Shown one piece after another: positions 1-7,798 of a stretch of 44,474 nt of DNA (the stretch's first letter is position 1; each line of letters begins with the position of its first letter). The notes below the pieces were generated by a model. That model worked only from the letters and a program-made list of their open reading frames with translations, did not search any database and had not been told where the DNA came from. The position numbers and the translations under genes are program-made. The stretch is from Streptomyces sp. S.PB5. Its GTDB lineage: Bacteria > Actinomycetota > Actinomycetes > Streptomycetales > Streptomycetaceae. The stretch covers positions 1 through 44,474 of the forward strand of contig NZ_JAQMWP010000039.1 of assembly GCF_030403745.1 (NCBI RefSeq), read 5' to 3'.

Positions 1-569
1 TCGGTTTCGGGCATGCGTGCCTGGTCGGCGGCGGGGTCGGTGTCGATGACGAAGGAGGCGAAGAATCTGCCCGCCGCGTCCTTGATAACGGTGACCGAGG
101 ACGGCGTGGCGGGCAGGGTCCGAGACCACTTCACCTTCACCGCGCCGATCTTCGGCAGGTTCAGACGGCCGGCGTCCGTGAGGCTCCAGCGGGCGTTGGC
201 CGTGAACCGGATCGACTGCCGCGCGTCCTTACGGGACTTGAACCGGGGACCTCCCACCTTCGGGCCCTTGCGCGTGCCTTTGAGAGAGGCGAAGAAGTTG
301 CGGTAGGCGGTCTCGGCGTCCCGCAGAGACTGCTGGAGGACGACGGCGGAGACCTCACCCAGCCAGGCCCGTTCCGCAGTTCGTTTCGCTTGGGTGATCA
401 GGCGGGTGGACAGTTGCCCGGCCGTCGGGAACGGCTCCCCGGCCTTGCGGGCGTCCTCGCGGGCCCGCACGGCGTCGTTGAACACGACGCGTGCGCACCC
501 GAACGCCCTGGCCAGCGAGGCCTGCTGAGCGGCGTCGGGGTACAACCTGAAGGCGTACCGGAGCTGCAT
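1..569 (-). CDS. tnpB: TnpB-like RNA-guided nuclease (IS200/IS605/IS607 OrfB), N-terminal part, cut by window edge
   Basis: Reading the minus strand from an ATG at 569 gives about 189 residues open to the window edge, so the gene is incomplete here. It begins MQLRYAFRLYPDAAQQASLA and continues with ARVVFNDAV, QQSLRDAETAYRNFF, GPPRFKSRKDARQS-like and SIRFTANARW segments. These are the hallmark order of the N-terminal (wedge/REC-like) region of TnpB proteins. The RuvC residues and zinc finger would lie outside the window. TnpB is an accessory, guide-RNA-directed endonuclease of IS200/IS605/IS607 transposons, with the guide encoded at the opposite (3') end. No TnpA is visible on this side. Family assignment is confident; the IS subtype cannot be decided. 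Confidence 0.87.
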   Translation of the reverse strand, partial: MQLRYAFRLYPDAAQQASLARAFGCARVVFNDAVRAREDARKAGEPFPTAGQLSTRLITQAKRTAERAWLGEVSAVVLQQSLRDAETAYRNFFASLKGTRKGPKVGGPRFKSRKDARQSIRFTANARWSLTDAGRLNLPKIGAVKVKWSRTLPATPSSVTVIKDAAGRFFASFVIDTDPAADQARMPET

Positions 570-669
570 GACGATCACACTAGGCAAGTCGAACCCACGT
601 CGTCACCGGGAACATGTGGACGATCCGTCACCATCACGAAGCAGGGTCCGGCTCGGCCGGAACGAGACC

Positions 670-723
670 GCGACGCTCCGCGTCGCAGCCGCAAGATTCA
701 CTTCACCCCGGCCTGAAGGCCGG
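670..723. repeat. Hairpins upstream of tnpB, candidate transposon left-end structure
   Basis: Two short perfect hairpins lie in the leader of the tnpB gene. GCGACGC-tcc-GCGTCGC occupies 670-686. CCGGCC-tgaa-GGCCGG occupies 708-723, flanked by TTCAC and GTGAA. Subterminal hairpins at element ends are the recognition structures of IS200/IS605 transposases. The element boundary itself cannot be fixed from one copy. Confidence 0.45.
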
Positions 724-793
724 AGCACTGTGAATGACCTCCGGTAGTGGTTCGCGTTTGCGCGGGAGGCACGGCCGACGGCAGGGTTCGGGG

Positions 794-1246
794 GTGCCCA
801 CCTTGCTGATCGTGCATCACACGCCCTCACCCAACTGCCAGACGATGCTGGAAGCCGTCGTCTCCGGAGCTACGGCACCGGAGATCGAGGGCGTCCAAGT
901 CGTCCGGCGCGCCGCACTGGCGGCCACCGCGTCCGACGTGCTGGCCGCCGACGGCTACCTGCTCGGCACACCGGCCAACCTGGGCTACATGTCCGGGGCT
1001 CTGAAGCACTTCTTCGACCAGGTCTACTACCCCTGCCTGGACGACACGAGGGGCCGCCCCTTCGGCTACTACGTACACGGCGGCAACGACGTCACCGGAG
1101 CGGTACGCGGCATCGAGTCCATCACCACGGGCCTCGGCTGGCGGCGCGCGACGAACGCCGTGACGGTCACCGGAGAACCGGGCAAGTCAGATGTCGAGGC
1201 CTGCTGGGAGCTGGGTGCGACGGTCGCCGCCGGGCTGATGGACTGA
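794..1246 (+). CDS. Flavodoxin-like / NADPH-dependent FMN reductase family protein
   Basis: A 150-residue protein starting PTLLIVHHTPSPNCQ after a GTG at 794; an upstream in-frame ATG at 734 would add an arginine-rich, non-conserved extension, so the GTG is preferred (AGGG about 8 nt before it). The first strand-loop (VHHTPSPNCQTM) is the phosphate-binding loop of flavodoxin-fold proteins. GYLLGTPANLGYMSGALKHF is the typical substrate/FMN segment, and YYVHGG the third strand. Such proteins bind FMN and act as small cytoplasmic NAD(P)H:quinone or flavin reductases. It stands alone next to the insertion-sequence end; substrate unknown. Confidence 0.78.
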   Translation: MPTLLIVHHTPSPNCQTMLEAVVSGATAPEIEGVQVVRRAALAATASDVLAADGYLLGTPANLGYMSGALKHFFDQVYYPCLDDTRGRPFGYYVHGGNDVTGAVRGIESITTGLGWRRATNAVTVTGEPGKSDVEACWELGATVAAGLMD

Positions 1247-1322
1247 CGGCGGCTGCCTGTGGCAATGGGCCGACAGTGGCGGCGGGGCGGTTCCGGTCGG
1301 CGATTCATGTGACGCTCTGGAG

Positions 1323-1781
1323 TCAGAGGCCCAGGGCGTCGGCGAAGGAGGAGAAGGCAGGGGCCACGACTCGCCAGGCGCACTCCCGAGAGCTCGTCCA
1401 GCAGTCGCTGCCCACGACACGCGGATCGACGGCGCCGGCGCGGTAGTCGAGCGCCAGGGCCACGTCATCACCGGCTCTGCGATTGACGGCGATGAGGATC
1501 GCCTGCTCGGTGTCCAGCCAGGGCAGGTCGACGGCGGCCGGGCAGCTGCTGCCGCGGACCGTGCGGAAGAGTTCGCGGAGCCGTGGGTCGTCCGCGAGCC
1601 TGTCCAGCGACCGGGACTCGCGCCTCATCTGCTCCGCGCTCGTCAGGAAGTCGAGCGGATCCTCGAACCACGGGATGAGCTTCGTCAGTTCCGCGTCGCC
1701 GGGATGGCGCCACCGGCCCTCCCGCATCAGCGCGCTCAGCCGTGCGGGCAGGACGAGTCCACGGACCCCGGAGTGTTCCAT
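1323..1781 (-). CDS. SMI1/KNR4-like (SUKH superfamily) protein
   Basis: About 152 residues if the ATG at 1781 is used. The same frame stays open to 1898, but that extension is arginine/cysteine-rich and looks non-coding. The C-terminal part (LPWLDTEQAILIAVNRRAGDDVALALDYR ... VVGSDCW ... WRVVAPAFSSFADALGL, in pieces) follows the pattern of the SMI1/KNR4 fold seen in many Streptomyces hypothetical proteins. The family includes immunity proteins of polymorphic toxins, but no toxin gene adjoins it. The start is uncertain because no good ribosome binding site is visible. It converges with the FMN reductase gene. Confidence 0.55.
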   Translation of the reverse strand: MEHSGVRGLVLPARLSALMREGRWRHPGDAELTKLIPWFEDPLDFLTSAEQMRRESRSLDRLADDPRLRELFRTVRGSSCPAAVDLPWLDTEQAILIAVNRRAGDDVALALDYRAGAVDPRVVGSDCWTSSRECAWRVVAPAFSSFADALGL

Positions 1782-2042
1782 GACGGGCAGAATGTCATGG
1801 GCACCGGAACCTTCGCCGGCCGGACCTTCGCCGTGCGATCTCGCCCGGTACGCGCAACAGGTCACCGAAGGCCCCGGCCGGCAACAGCAGGTCCGCATAG
1901 GGCAGCGCCGCCGCCACCACCGTCGTCGTACGAGGAGCGAATCCAGCTACCCCGCCCGCGGGTTGAGCCAGACCGCCGTGTGCGCCCGGCGGGGCCCCTG
2001 AACTCCCGGAGGCCTCGACGCCGCCCGTGGCATGCTTGCCGC

Positions 2043-2696
2043 ATGGGTGATCACGCGCAGCACGACTCCGTGCGCCGCAGCTACGACACCGTGGCCGAGG
2101 AGTACGCGACCCGCCTGCACACCGAGTTGGACGCCAAGCCGCTCGACAAGGCCTTGCTCGCGGTTCTGTTGGAGCAGACGGAACCGGGGACCACGATCGG
2201 CGACCTGGGCTGCGGGCCCGGACACGTGGCGGCCTGGCTCGCGGAGAAGGGGGCGCGTACGGTCGGGATCGACCTGTCGCCGGGCATGGTCGCGGCGGGC
2301 AGGCGGCGCTTCCCCGACGTGGAGTTCCGTGCGGGTGACCTGCTGGAACTACCCGCTGAGGACGCCGAGTTCGGGTCGGTCGCGGCCTTCTACACGATCC
2401 TGCACCTCGACCCCGACGAACTGCACCGTGCTTTCAAGGAGATCGAACGCGTCCTGCGCCCCTCGGGCCTGGCCCTCTTCTCCTTCCACATCGGCGAGGA
2501 GATCCGGCACGTGGACGAGTGGTGGGGACACAAGGTGGACGTCGACTTCCGCTTCCTCGACCCGACCCACATCGCCGAGCTGCTCGAAACGGCCGGCTTC
2601 ACGGTGGAGATGCGTATGGAACGCACCCACTACCCCCATGAGGTGGAGACCCGCCGTGCCTACCTGCTGGCCCGCCGCGCGGTGAGCACGGGCTGA
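2043..2696 (+). CDS. Class I SAM-dependent methyltransferase
   Basis: 217 residues from ATG 2043 (MGDHAQHDSVRRSYD). Motif I is DLGCGPGH at residues 54-61, followed by the acidic ribose-binding strand end GIDLSP. A post-I GDLLELP segment and LHLDPDEL fit the Methyltransf_11/25 core. SVRRSYDTVAEEYA at the N-terminus is the common lead-in of small-molecule methyltransferases. The substrate is not predictable. Its 3' end overlaps the 3' end of the convergent methyltransferase gene by 37 nt. An open frame upstream of 2043 is not conserved in style and is not included. Confidence 0.85.
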   Translation: MGDHAQHDSVRRSYDTVAEEYATRLHTELDAKPLDKALLAVLLEQTEPGTTIGDLGCGPGHVAAWLAEKGARTVGIDLSPGMVAAGRRRFPDVEFRAGDLLELPAEDAEFGSVAAFYTILHLDPDELHRAFKEIERVLRPSGLALFSFHIGEEIRHVDEWWGHKVDVDFRFLDPTHIAELLETAGFTVEMRMERTHYPHEVETRRAYLLARRAVSTG

Positions 2697-3442
2697 TAGA
2701 AGCCCGTGGACTCCGGTGCGTGCCAGCCGACATCGGTGAAGCCGGCATCCGTCACGAGGCGCGTGAGCTCCCCGCGCGTGAGCGCCCAGGACACGGTCCG
2801 GCGGGTGCGGACCGTCCAGGTGCCGCCCGTGGGGAGGAGCTGGATGTGCTCCAGGTCGTAGCGTTCGCCGTCTTCGTGCCAGTGCCACAACTGGAGGCTG
2901 ATGAAACGGCCTTCGGGAGTCTCGGAGACCTGGGGCGGCTGCGCGCCGGGTCTGGTCGCGAGGATCTCGTCGTAGTCCCGGAGGGTGAGCAGCAGCAGCC
3001 CGCCGGTGCGCAGCACCCGCCGCATCTCCCGCAGCGCCGCCGTGACGTCCTCAGCGGTGAGCAGGTGCGCAAGCGAGTTGTCGGCGCAGAGCACGACATC
3101 GAACACGGAGCCGGCGAAGGGCAGTCGGCGCATGTCGGCGACCGTCACCGGGAGCCCGACGGCCCGTGCGGCCGCCTCCCGGGAGGCGCGCGCGACGGCG
3201 ACGGGGCTGAGGTCCGCGCCGACGACCTGGTGCCCCGTCCGGGCCAGCCCGATGGCCTGGGTGCCGATGCCGCAGGAGCAGTCCAGCACCCGCCGCACGC
3301 CCGCCCCCAGGCCGTGCTGGATCAGCCCGTCCAGTACCGCCGCCTGGTGCGCCATGCTCGCGTCCCAGTCGGGGAAGATCCGGTGGTAGTCGGGGGCCAG
3401 ATCGTCGTAGAAGTCCCGCGGCGAGGACCCGTCCTCGTTCAG
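2660..3442 (-). CDS. SAM-dependent methyltransferase, probable CTG start coupled to upstream GNAT gene
   Basis: A methyltransferase core is plain: YDDLAPDYHRIFPDW near residues 12-26, motif I VLDCSCGIGTQ at about 52-62, GADLSPVAV, ADMRRLPF and CADNSLAHLL. The frame remains open upstream into the acetyltransferase gene, but no ATG, GTG or TTG sits near the conserved N-terminus. The best start is CTG at 3442-3440 (LNEDGSSPRDFYDD). It overlaps the TGA of the upstream gene as CTGA and has AAGGGG 7 nt before it. That gives 260 residues and tight translational coupling. The 3' end overlaps the convergent gene. Function certain at family level; start inferred. Confidence 0.82.
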   Translation of the reverse strand: MNEDGSSPRDFYDDLAPDYHRIFPDWDASMAHQAAVLDGLIQHGLGAGVRRVLDCSCGIGTQAIGLARTGHQVVGADLSPVAVARASREAAARAVGLPVTVADMRRLPFAGSVFDVVLCADNSLAHLLTAEDVTAALREMRRVLRTGGLLLLTLRDYDEILATRPGAQPPQVSETPEGRFISLQLWHWHEDGERYDLEHIQLLPTGGTWTVRTRRTVSWALTRGELTRLVTDAGFTDVGWHAPESTGFYQPVLTARRASR

Positions 3443-4365
3443 CTCAGTACCCCTTCCCAGGTGTCGACGGCGTAGTGCAGTGTCATGCCGTTGCGTCCGT
3501 ACAGCTCGGGAGCCCCGGTGGGATTGGCCGTGTCGACGCCGAGCCCCACCGTGTCGCGCCCGCGCGCTGCGAACGCGGCGAAGGCATGCCGCAGCAGAAA
3601 CCCGCCCAGGCCCCGGCCACGGCCTTCCCGAAGGACCCCGACACTCCGGATCCACCCCATGGCCTCACGGTCGTCGCGCGCGATCAGGAACCCGGTGTCC
3701 CCCGACTCCTCGGTGCTGACGATCCACACCAGCGACCAGTCGAGGGTCTCGGTGTCGACATCGTGCGACCACTGTTCGTAGGTGCGGGGTTGGAAGTCGA
3801 AGTGCTCGGCGAAGGCGGCTTGGTAGAGCAGATGGACGCGCCGGTGGTCGGCCTCCGTCGTGCACGGACGGATTCGTGTCCCGGCGGGCGGCACGGGGGC
3901 CAGGTCGCCGGCCGGGTCCAGCGGACGCTGCAGCACCTGGTACCGCCGTACGACACGCCACCCCCGAGCCTCGATCAACGACGTGTCGAGCGTGGGCTCG
4001 GCATTGAGATGCAGATGCACCACCGCCCTCGCCGCCCCATTGCCCCGGGCCTTGTCGACGGCCCTGACCTGCATCGCGTCGAGGATGCGGGCACCGGCCG
4101 GCTGATGGTCGGGAAGGACGTAGTGGTCGATGTCGATGCGCTCGGCGCCGGAGTCGTCCCACAGCACCCCGTAGGCAACCAGCAGGTCCCCGTCGAAGGC
4201 CAGCCAGGAGTCCAGCGCGAGGTCGACGTCCGGCCGCTTCAGATCGGCCTCGACCGTCGACAGGTCCGTCTCGCGCCGTCCGATCTCCAACTCGTCGACG
4301 GTGTTGAGGAGTTCGGTGATCGCGGGACCGTCGCTGAAGAGGGCCGGGCGCAGGAAGTACGGCAT
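3439..4365 (-). CDS. Tandem-domain GNAT N-acetyltransferase
   Basis: 308 residues from ATG 4365 (MPYFLRPALFSDGPAITELL). Two GNAT modules are visible: residues about 5-150 form a degenerate domain, and about 165-308 a catalytic one. The second holds the acetyl-CoA loop in RSVGVLREGRGRGLGGFLL, with the RGRGLG pattern, and the closing NPTGAPELYGRNGM strand. The layout matches mycothiol-synthase-like double GNATs of actinobacteria, though true MshD is not implied. It acts on an unknown amine. Its stop overlaps the CTG start of the downstream methyltransferase, so the two are probably co-translated. Confidence 0.82.
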   Translation of the reverse strand: MPYFLRPALFSDGPAITELLNTVDELEIGRRETDLSTVEADLKRPDVDLALDSWLAFDGDLLVAYGVLWDDSGAERIDIDHYVLPDHQPAGARILDAMQVRAVDKARGNGAARAVVHLHLNAEPTLDTSLIEARGWRVVRRYQVLQRPLDPAGDLAPVPPAGTRIRPCTTEADHRRVHLLYQAAFAEHFDFQPRTYEQWSHDVDTETLDWSLVWIVSTEESGDTGFLIARDDREAMGWIRSVGVLREGRGRGLGGFLLRHAFAAFAARGRDTVGLGVDTANPTGAPELYGRNGMTLHYAVDTWEGVLS

Positions 4366-4535
4366 GGAGGCCAGGGTCCTTGGGCATCGAGGGCGGCGGC
4401 AACGGATTTTCGGCGGCCCGCGCCTCGGTGGACAGGCCTGCTCGTGGCCGTCGGTCCGCCGGTCCGCCGTGCGGACGATGCGATGTCAGTGGCGTCTGCG
4501 AGGGTGTGCATACGAGTGGGAGCGGAGGGGGCATC

Positions 4536-5498
4536 GTGACAGGCCGGGATGAGGGCTGGGCAGGTATCGCCTGGCGGGACCGGGAGGACTACGACGTGGT
4601 ACGGCGACGCCTGGACCAGGGCGCCGATCCGGACGGCTGGGGCAGCACCCGCCCCCTCCACGCGGCCGCGGCGGAGGGCTCACCGGAGGTCGTGGCGGAA
4701 CTGGCCCGGCGCGTCACGGACGTCGACGCGCCGGGCCATGGGACGACCGCGCTGTGGGAGGCCGTCCTCGCCGACCGGCCCGACAACGCTCGCGCTCTCG
4801 TGGATGCCGGCGCCGATCCCTGGCGGCCGTCGATCGGCGGCTGGTCACCGGGGCGGCTCGCTCTGGCCGGGCCGGTACCGGACCTGTTCGCGGTGCCCGA
4901 GGGGGAAGCCGGACTGAGCGAGGCCGAACAGGTTGCGGTGCGGGAGGGCCGACGGCTCGTGGAGGTGCTGGGGCGGATCGACCAGGACGGCTTCAGCCTG
5001 GCGTGCGTCGCCGGAATCGACGCCGAGGAGGCGATGCGCCGGCTGGGGGCGGGGCCTGCGAACGGCGAGGATGTGGACGAGGTGCTGGAGGCCCCGTACG
5101 ACTTCGAGGTGGACGAGATCCTGCACATCGTCGGTGTGACGACCGTGCCGGGCGGCTGTGTGATCTCCCAGCCGTGGGGGTACGGCCCGCAGATGCCGGG
5201 TGTGATGACCCGCCTCTCCACCGGGACCGTCTGTTATGGCCTCTACGCCAACCCCAAGAGCGGCAACCAGGGCAGCATCGCCCGCGACGGGGTCCTGGAA
5301 GCGTGGGACCTCCACCCGGGCGGCGCCCCGGGTCCGGACGCGACCTCGGAGGAGGTCCTGGTCGCCTACCTCTTCCGGTACCGCGCGGCGGCCTACGCCT
5401 GCGCCTGGGCGGGCCTGCGCCTGCCCGACGCCCGCGCGGTCCTCGGGCCCCCGGATGTCTGGGCCGAACTGCCGCGGCCCGGCTACTGGCACGACTGA
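4536..5498 (+). CDS. Ankyrin-repeat protein with DUF6461-like C-terminal domain
   Basis: 320 residues from GTG 4536, which has GGAGGGGG directly upstream; an earlier in-frame ATG (4380) lacks coding character. Residues about 10-110 form two to three ankyrin repeats (RLDQGADPDGWGSTRPLHAA, GHGTTALWEAVLADRPDNAR, LVDAGADPW). Residues about 150-320 (GFSLACVAGIDAEEAMRRLG, then GVTTVPGGCVISQPWGYGPQ) resemble the Streptomyces DUF6461 domain, a family of unknown function. No signal peptide, so cytoplasmic. Ankyrins suggest protein-protein binding. Confidence 0.75.
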   Translation: MTGRDEGWAGIAWRDREDYDVVRRRLDQGADPDGWGSTRPLHAAAAEGSPEVVAELARRVTDVDAPGHGTTALWEAVLADRPDNARALVDAGADPWRPSIGGWSPGRLALAGPVPDLFAVPEGEAGLSEAEQVAVREGRRLVEVLGRIDQDGFSLACVAGIDAEEAMRRLGAGPANGEDVDEVLEAPYDFEVDEILHIVGVTTVPGGCVISQPWGYGPQMPGVMTRLSTGTVCYGLYANPKSGNQGSIARDGVLEAWDLHPGGAPGPDATSEEVLVAYLFRYRAAAYACAWAGLRLPDARAVLGPPDVWAELPRPGYWHD

Positions 5499-5805
5499 TG
5501 CCGGCCGGCCTCGTGGTGCCGGGAGATGACGCGGCACCTGAGCGCACTCACGGAGTCCTTCGAGCAGACACACGGCTTTCCGCCGGGGGAGAACACCGTG
5601 CTGCCGGCGGACCGGGGCACACGCGCCGCGACGACCGAGCTGATGGAACAGCGCCCTGAATCCTTGCCGTTGGGGCTGTCGGCGACGGCGGCACCGCCGC
5701 GAGGCGCAGGCCTCGTCGGATCGCGTCACCTCGTGACTTTTCGGTGTGTCGGGCGCAAACCAGCCTGTAACGTCGCCGTTCTGAGCTCGCAGTCAGGGGA
5801 ATGGC
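5499..5805. other. Intergenic stretch, no gene recognised
   Basis: 307 bases between the ankyrin and TPR genes. No frame shows coherent coding bias. A ribosome binding site AGGGGA precedes the ATG at 5806; the upstream promoter was not located with confidence. Confidence 0.5.
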
Positions 5806-7482
5806 ATGGAGTACTACGACCTCGGCACCCACACCCGCGCCGTCACGACGACGTCCCCCGAGGCCCAGTTGTGGTTCGATCGCGGGCTGGTGTGGACGTA
5901 CGCGTTTCACCATGAGGAGGCCGTGGCGTGCTTCGAGGCGGCGGTCGCGGCCGACCCGGAGTGTGCGATGGCGTACTGGGGGATCGCGTACGCACTCGGG
6001 CCCAATTACAACAAGCCGTGGGAGTTCTTCGACGGAGAGGATCTCGTGCGGACCGTCGAGCGCACCCATGCCGCGGTCGAGTCGGCGCACGAGAAGGCCG
6101 CGGCCGGGGCCACTCCCGTCGAGCGGGCGCTGATCGGGGCGTTGCGGGCTCGGTACCCGCAGGCGGAGGCCGTCGAGGACTGCTCGGTGTGGAACGCGCC
6201 GTATGCGAAGAGCATGCGGGCGGTCCATGAACTCGCCCCGGAGGACCTCGACGTCGCCACGCTGTACGCCGACGCCCTGATGAATCTGACCCCCTGGCAG
6301 CTGTGGGACCTGAGGACCGGAGAGCCCGGGAAGGGGGCCCGCACACTGGAGGCCAAAGCCGTGCTCGACCGGGCCCTGGCCATGGATGCCGGGCTGCGGC
6401 ATCCGGGCGTCCTGCACATGTACATCCATCTGATGGAGATGTCACCGGCACCCGAGGCCGCCCTGCCCGTCGCCGACCGACTGCGCGGACTCGTGCCCGA
6501 CGCCGGACATCTGCAGCACATGCCCACCCATCTGGACGTGCTGTGCGGTGACTACCGCCGCGTCGTGTCGGACAACGCCGCGGCCATCGTCGCCGACGAG
6601 AAGTTCCATGCGCGGTCCGGCGCGATGAACTTCTACACGCTCTACCGGTCCCACAACTTCCACTTCAAGATCTACGGCGCGATGTTCCTCGGCCGGTCCC
6701 GGATCGCCCTGGAGACCGCCGCCCAACTGGAGGCGTCCATCCCGGAGGACCTGCTGCGGGTGCAGAGCCCGCCCATGGCGGACTGGCTGGAGGGATTCCT
6801 CGCCATGCGGGTCCATGTGCTGATCCGCTTCGGCCGGTGGGCCGACATTCTGCGGCTGCCGCTGCCCGCCGATCCCGAGCTGTACAGCGTCACCACCGCC
6901 ATGCTGCACTACGCGCGCGGTGTCGCCCTGTCGGCCACCGGAAGGGTGGAGGAGGCCGCGGCCGAGCGACGGCTGTTCCAGGAGGCCGTCGGCCGCGTAC
7001 CGGAGACCCGGATGCTGTTCAACAACACCTGCGCCGACATCCTCGCCATCGCCTCGGAGATGCTCGACGGCGAACTCGAGTACCGCAAGGGCGACTTCGA
7101 CGCCGCCTTCGCCGCGCTGGAGCGGTCGATCGACCTCGACGACAACCTGCCCTACGACGAGCCGTGGGGCTGGATGCAGCCCACTCGCCATGCCTACGGC
7201 GCCCTGCTCCTGGAGCAGGGGCGGGTCGAGGAGGCGGAGGCGGTCTACCGCGCCGACCTGGGACTCGACGACACACTCCCGCGTGCGCTCCAGCATCCCG
7301 GGAACGTGTGGGCGCTGCACGGGTTCCACGAGTGTCTGGTCCGGCTCGGCAAGGCGGGCGAGGCGCAGATCGTGGCCCAGCAGCTGAAGATCGCCGTGGC
7401 GCTGGCGGACGTACCGATCGAGGCGTCGTGCTTCTGCCGGCTTGGGGCCGTGTCCGCTGACGACTGTTGTGGGCACTCCTGA
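5806..7482 (+). CDS. Tetratricopeptide-repeat protein
   Basis: 558 residues from ATG 5806, preceded by AGGGGA at a 5-nt spacing. TPR-like helices recur: FDRGLVWTYAFHHEEAVACF with AAVAADPECAMAYWGIAYA near the N-terminus, AAAERRLFQEAVGRVPE in the middle, and RKGDFDAAFAALERSIDLDD and EQGRVEEAEAVYRADLGLD near the C-terminus. This long TPR family of bacteria is soluble and of unknown function. The last residues contain a Cys-rich tail (SCFCRLG then DDCCGHS), which could bind metal but is unproven. It is a single gene with no apparent partner. Confidence 0.8.
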   Translation: MEYYDLGTHTRAVTTTSPEAQLWFDRGLVWTYAFHHEEAVACFEAAVAADPECAMAYWGIAYALGPNYNKPWEFFDGEDLVRTVERTHAAVESAHEKAAAGATPVERALIGALRARYPQAEAVEDCSVWNAPYAKSMRAVHELAPEDLDVATLYADALMNLTPWQLWDLRTGEPGKGARTLEAKAVLDRALAMDAGLRHPGVLHMYIHLMEMSPAPEAALPVADRLRGLVPDAGHLQHMPTHLDVLCGDYRRVVSDNAAAIVADEKFHARSGAMNFYTLYRSHNFHFKIYGAMFLGRSRIALETAAQLEASIPEDLLRVQSPPMADWLEGFLAMRVHVLIRFGRWADILRLPLPADPELYSVTTAMLHYARGVALSATGRVEEAAAERRLFQEAVGRVPETRMLFNNTCADILAIASEMLDGELEYRKGDFDAAFAALERSIDLDDNLPYDEPWGWMQPTRHAYGALLLEQGRVEEAEAVYRADLGLDDTLPRALQHPGNVWALHGFHECLVRLGKAGEAQIVAQQLKIAVALADVPIEASCFCRLGAVSADDCCGHS

Positions 7483-7798
7483 GCTTCTTGGCCCCGTGGG
7501 TGAGGCTCGCTTCGCAGCCCGACCCCGGGGAGCCTTTCACCCGGTGACAACGGGCTGACCGTGAACGTCCGGACCCCGGACGCGGACCCGGCGGTACACC
7601 GTCCGGACCGACGGTCGCGGCCTACCCCGAGAAGGCCTCACGGCATCTGTGGGAACGGCACATTTTCACCGCTGCCCCTGCTGTCGGCCTAGCAGGTCAG
7701 GGATGCTCCCGTCCCGCTCTTTGCCGGGGACCGATACCGTGGCACTCAGAGGCAACGGCCGGGCGTCGGTACGGCGAGCGGGATCTGGAGGATGACCG
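7483..7798. other. Intergenic stretch with imperfect GC-rich hairpins
   Basis: 316 bases between the TPR and sensor-kinase genes. It holds short inverted motifs such as CCGTCCGGACCGACGG at 7599-7614, which may end the upstream transcript, but there is no T-run. GGAGG at 7787-7791 is the ribosome binding site of the kinase. No gene is evident. Confidence 0.4.
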
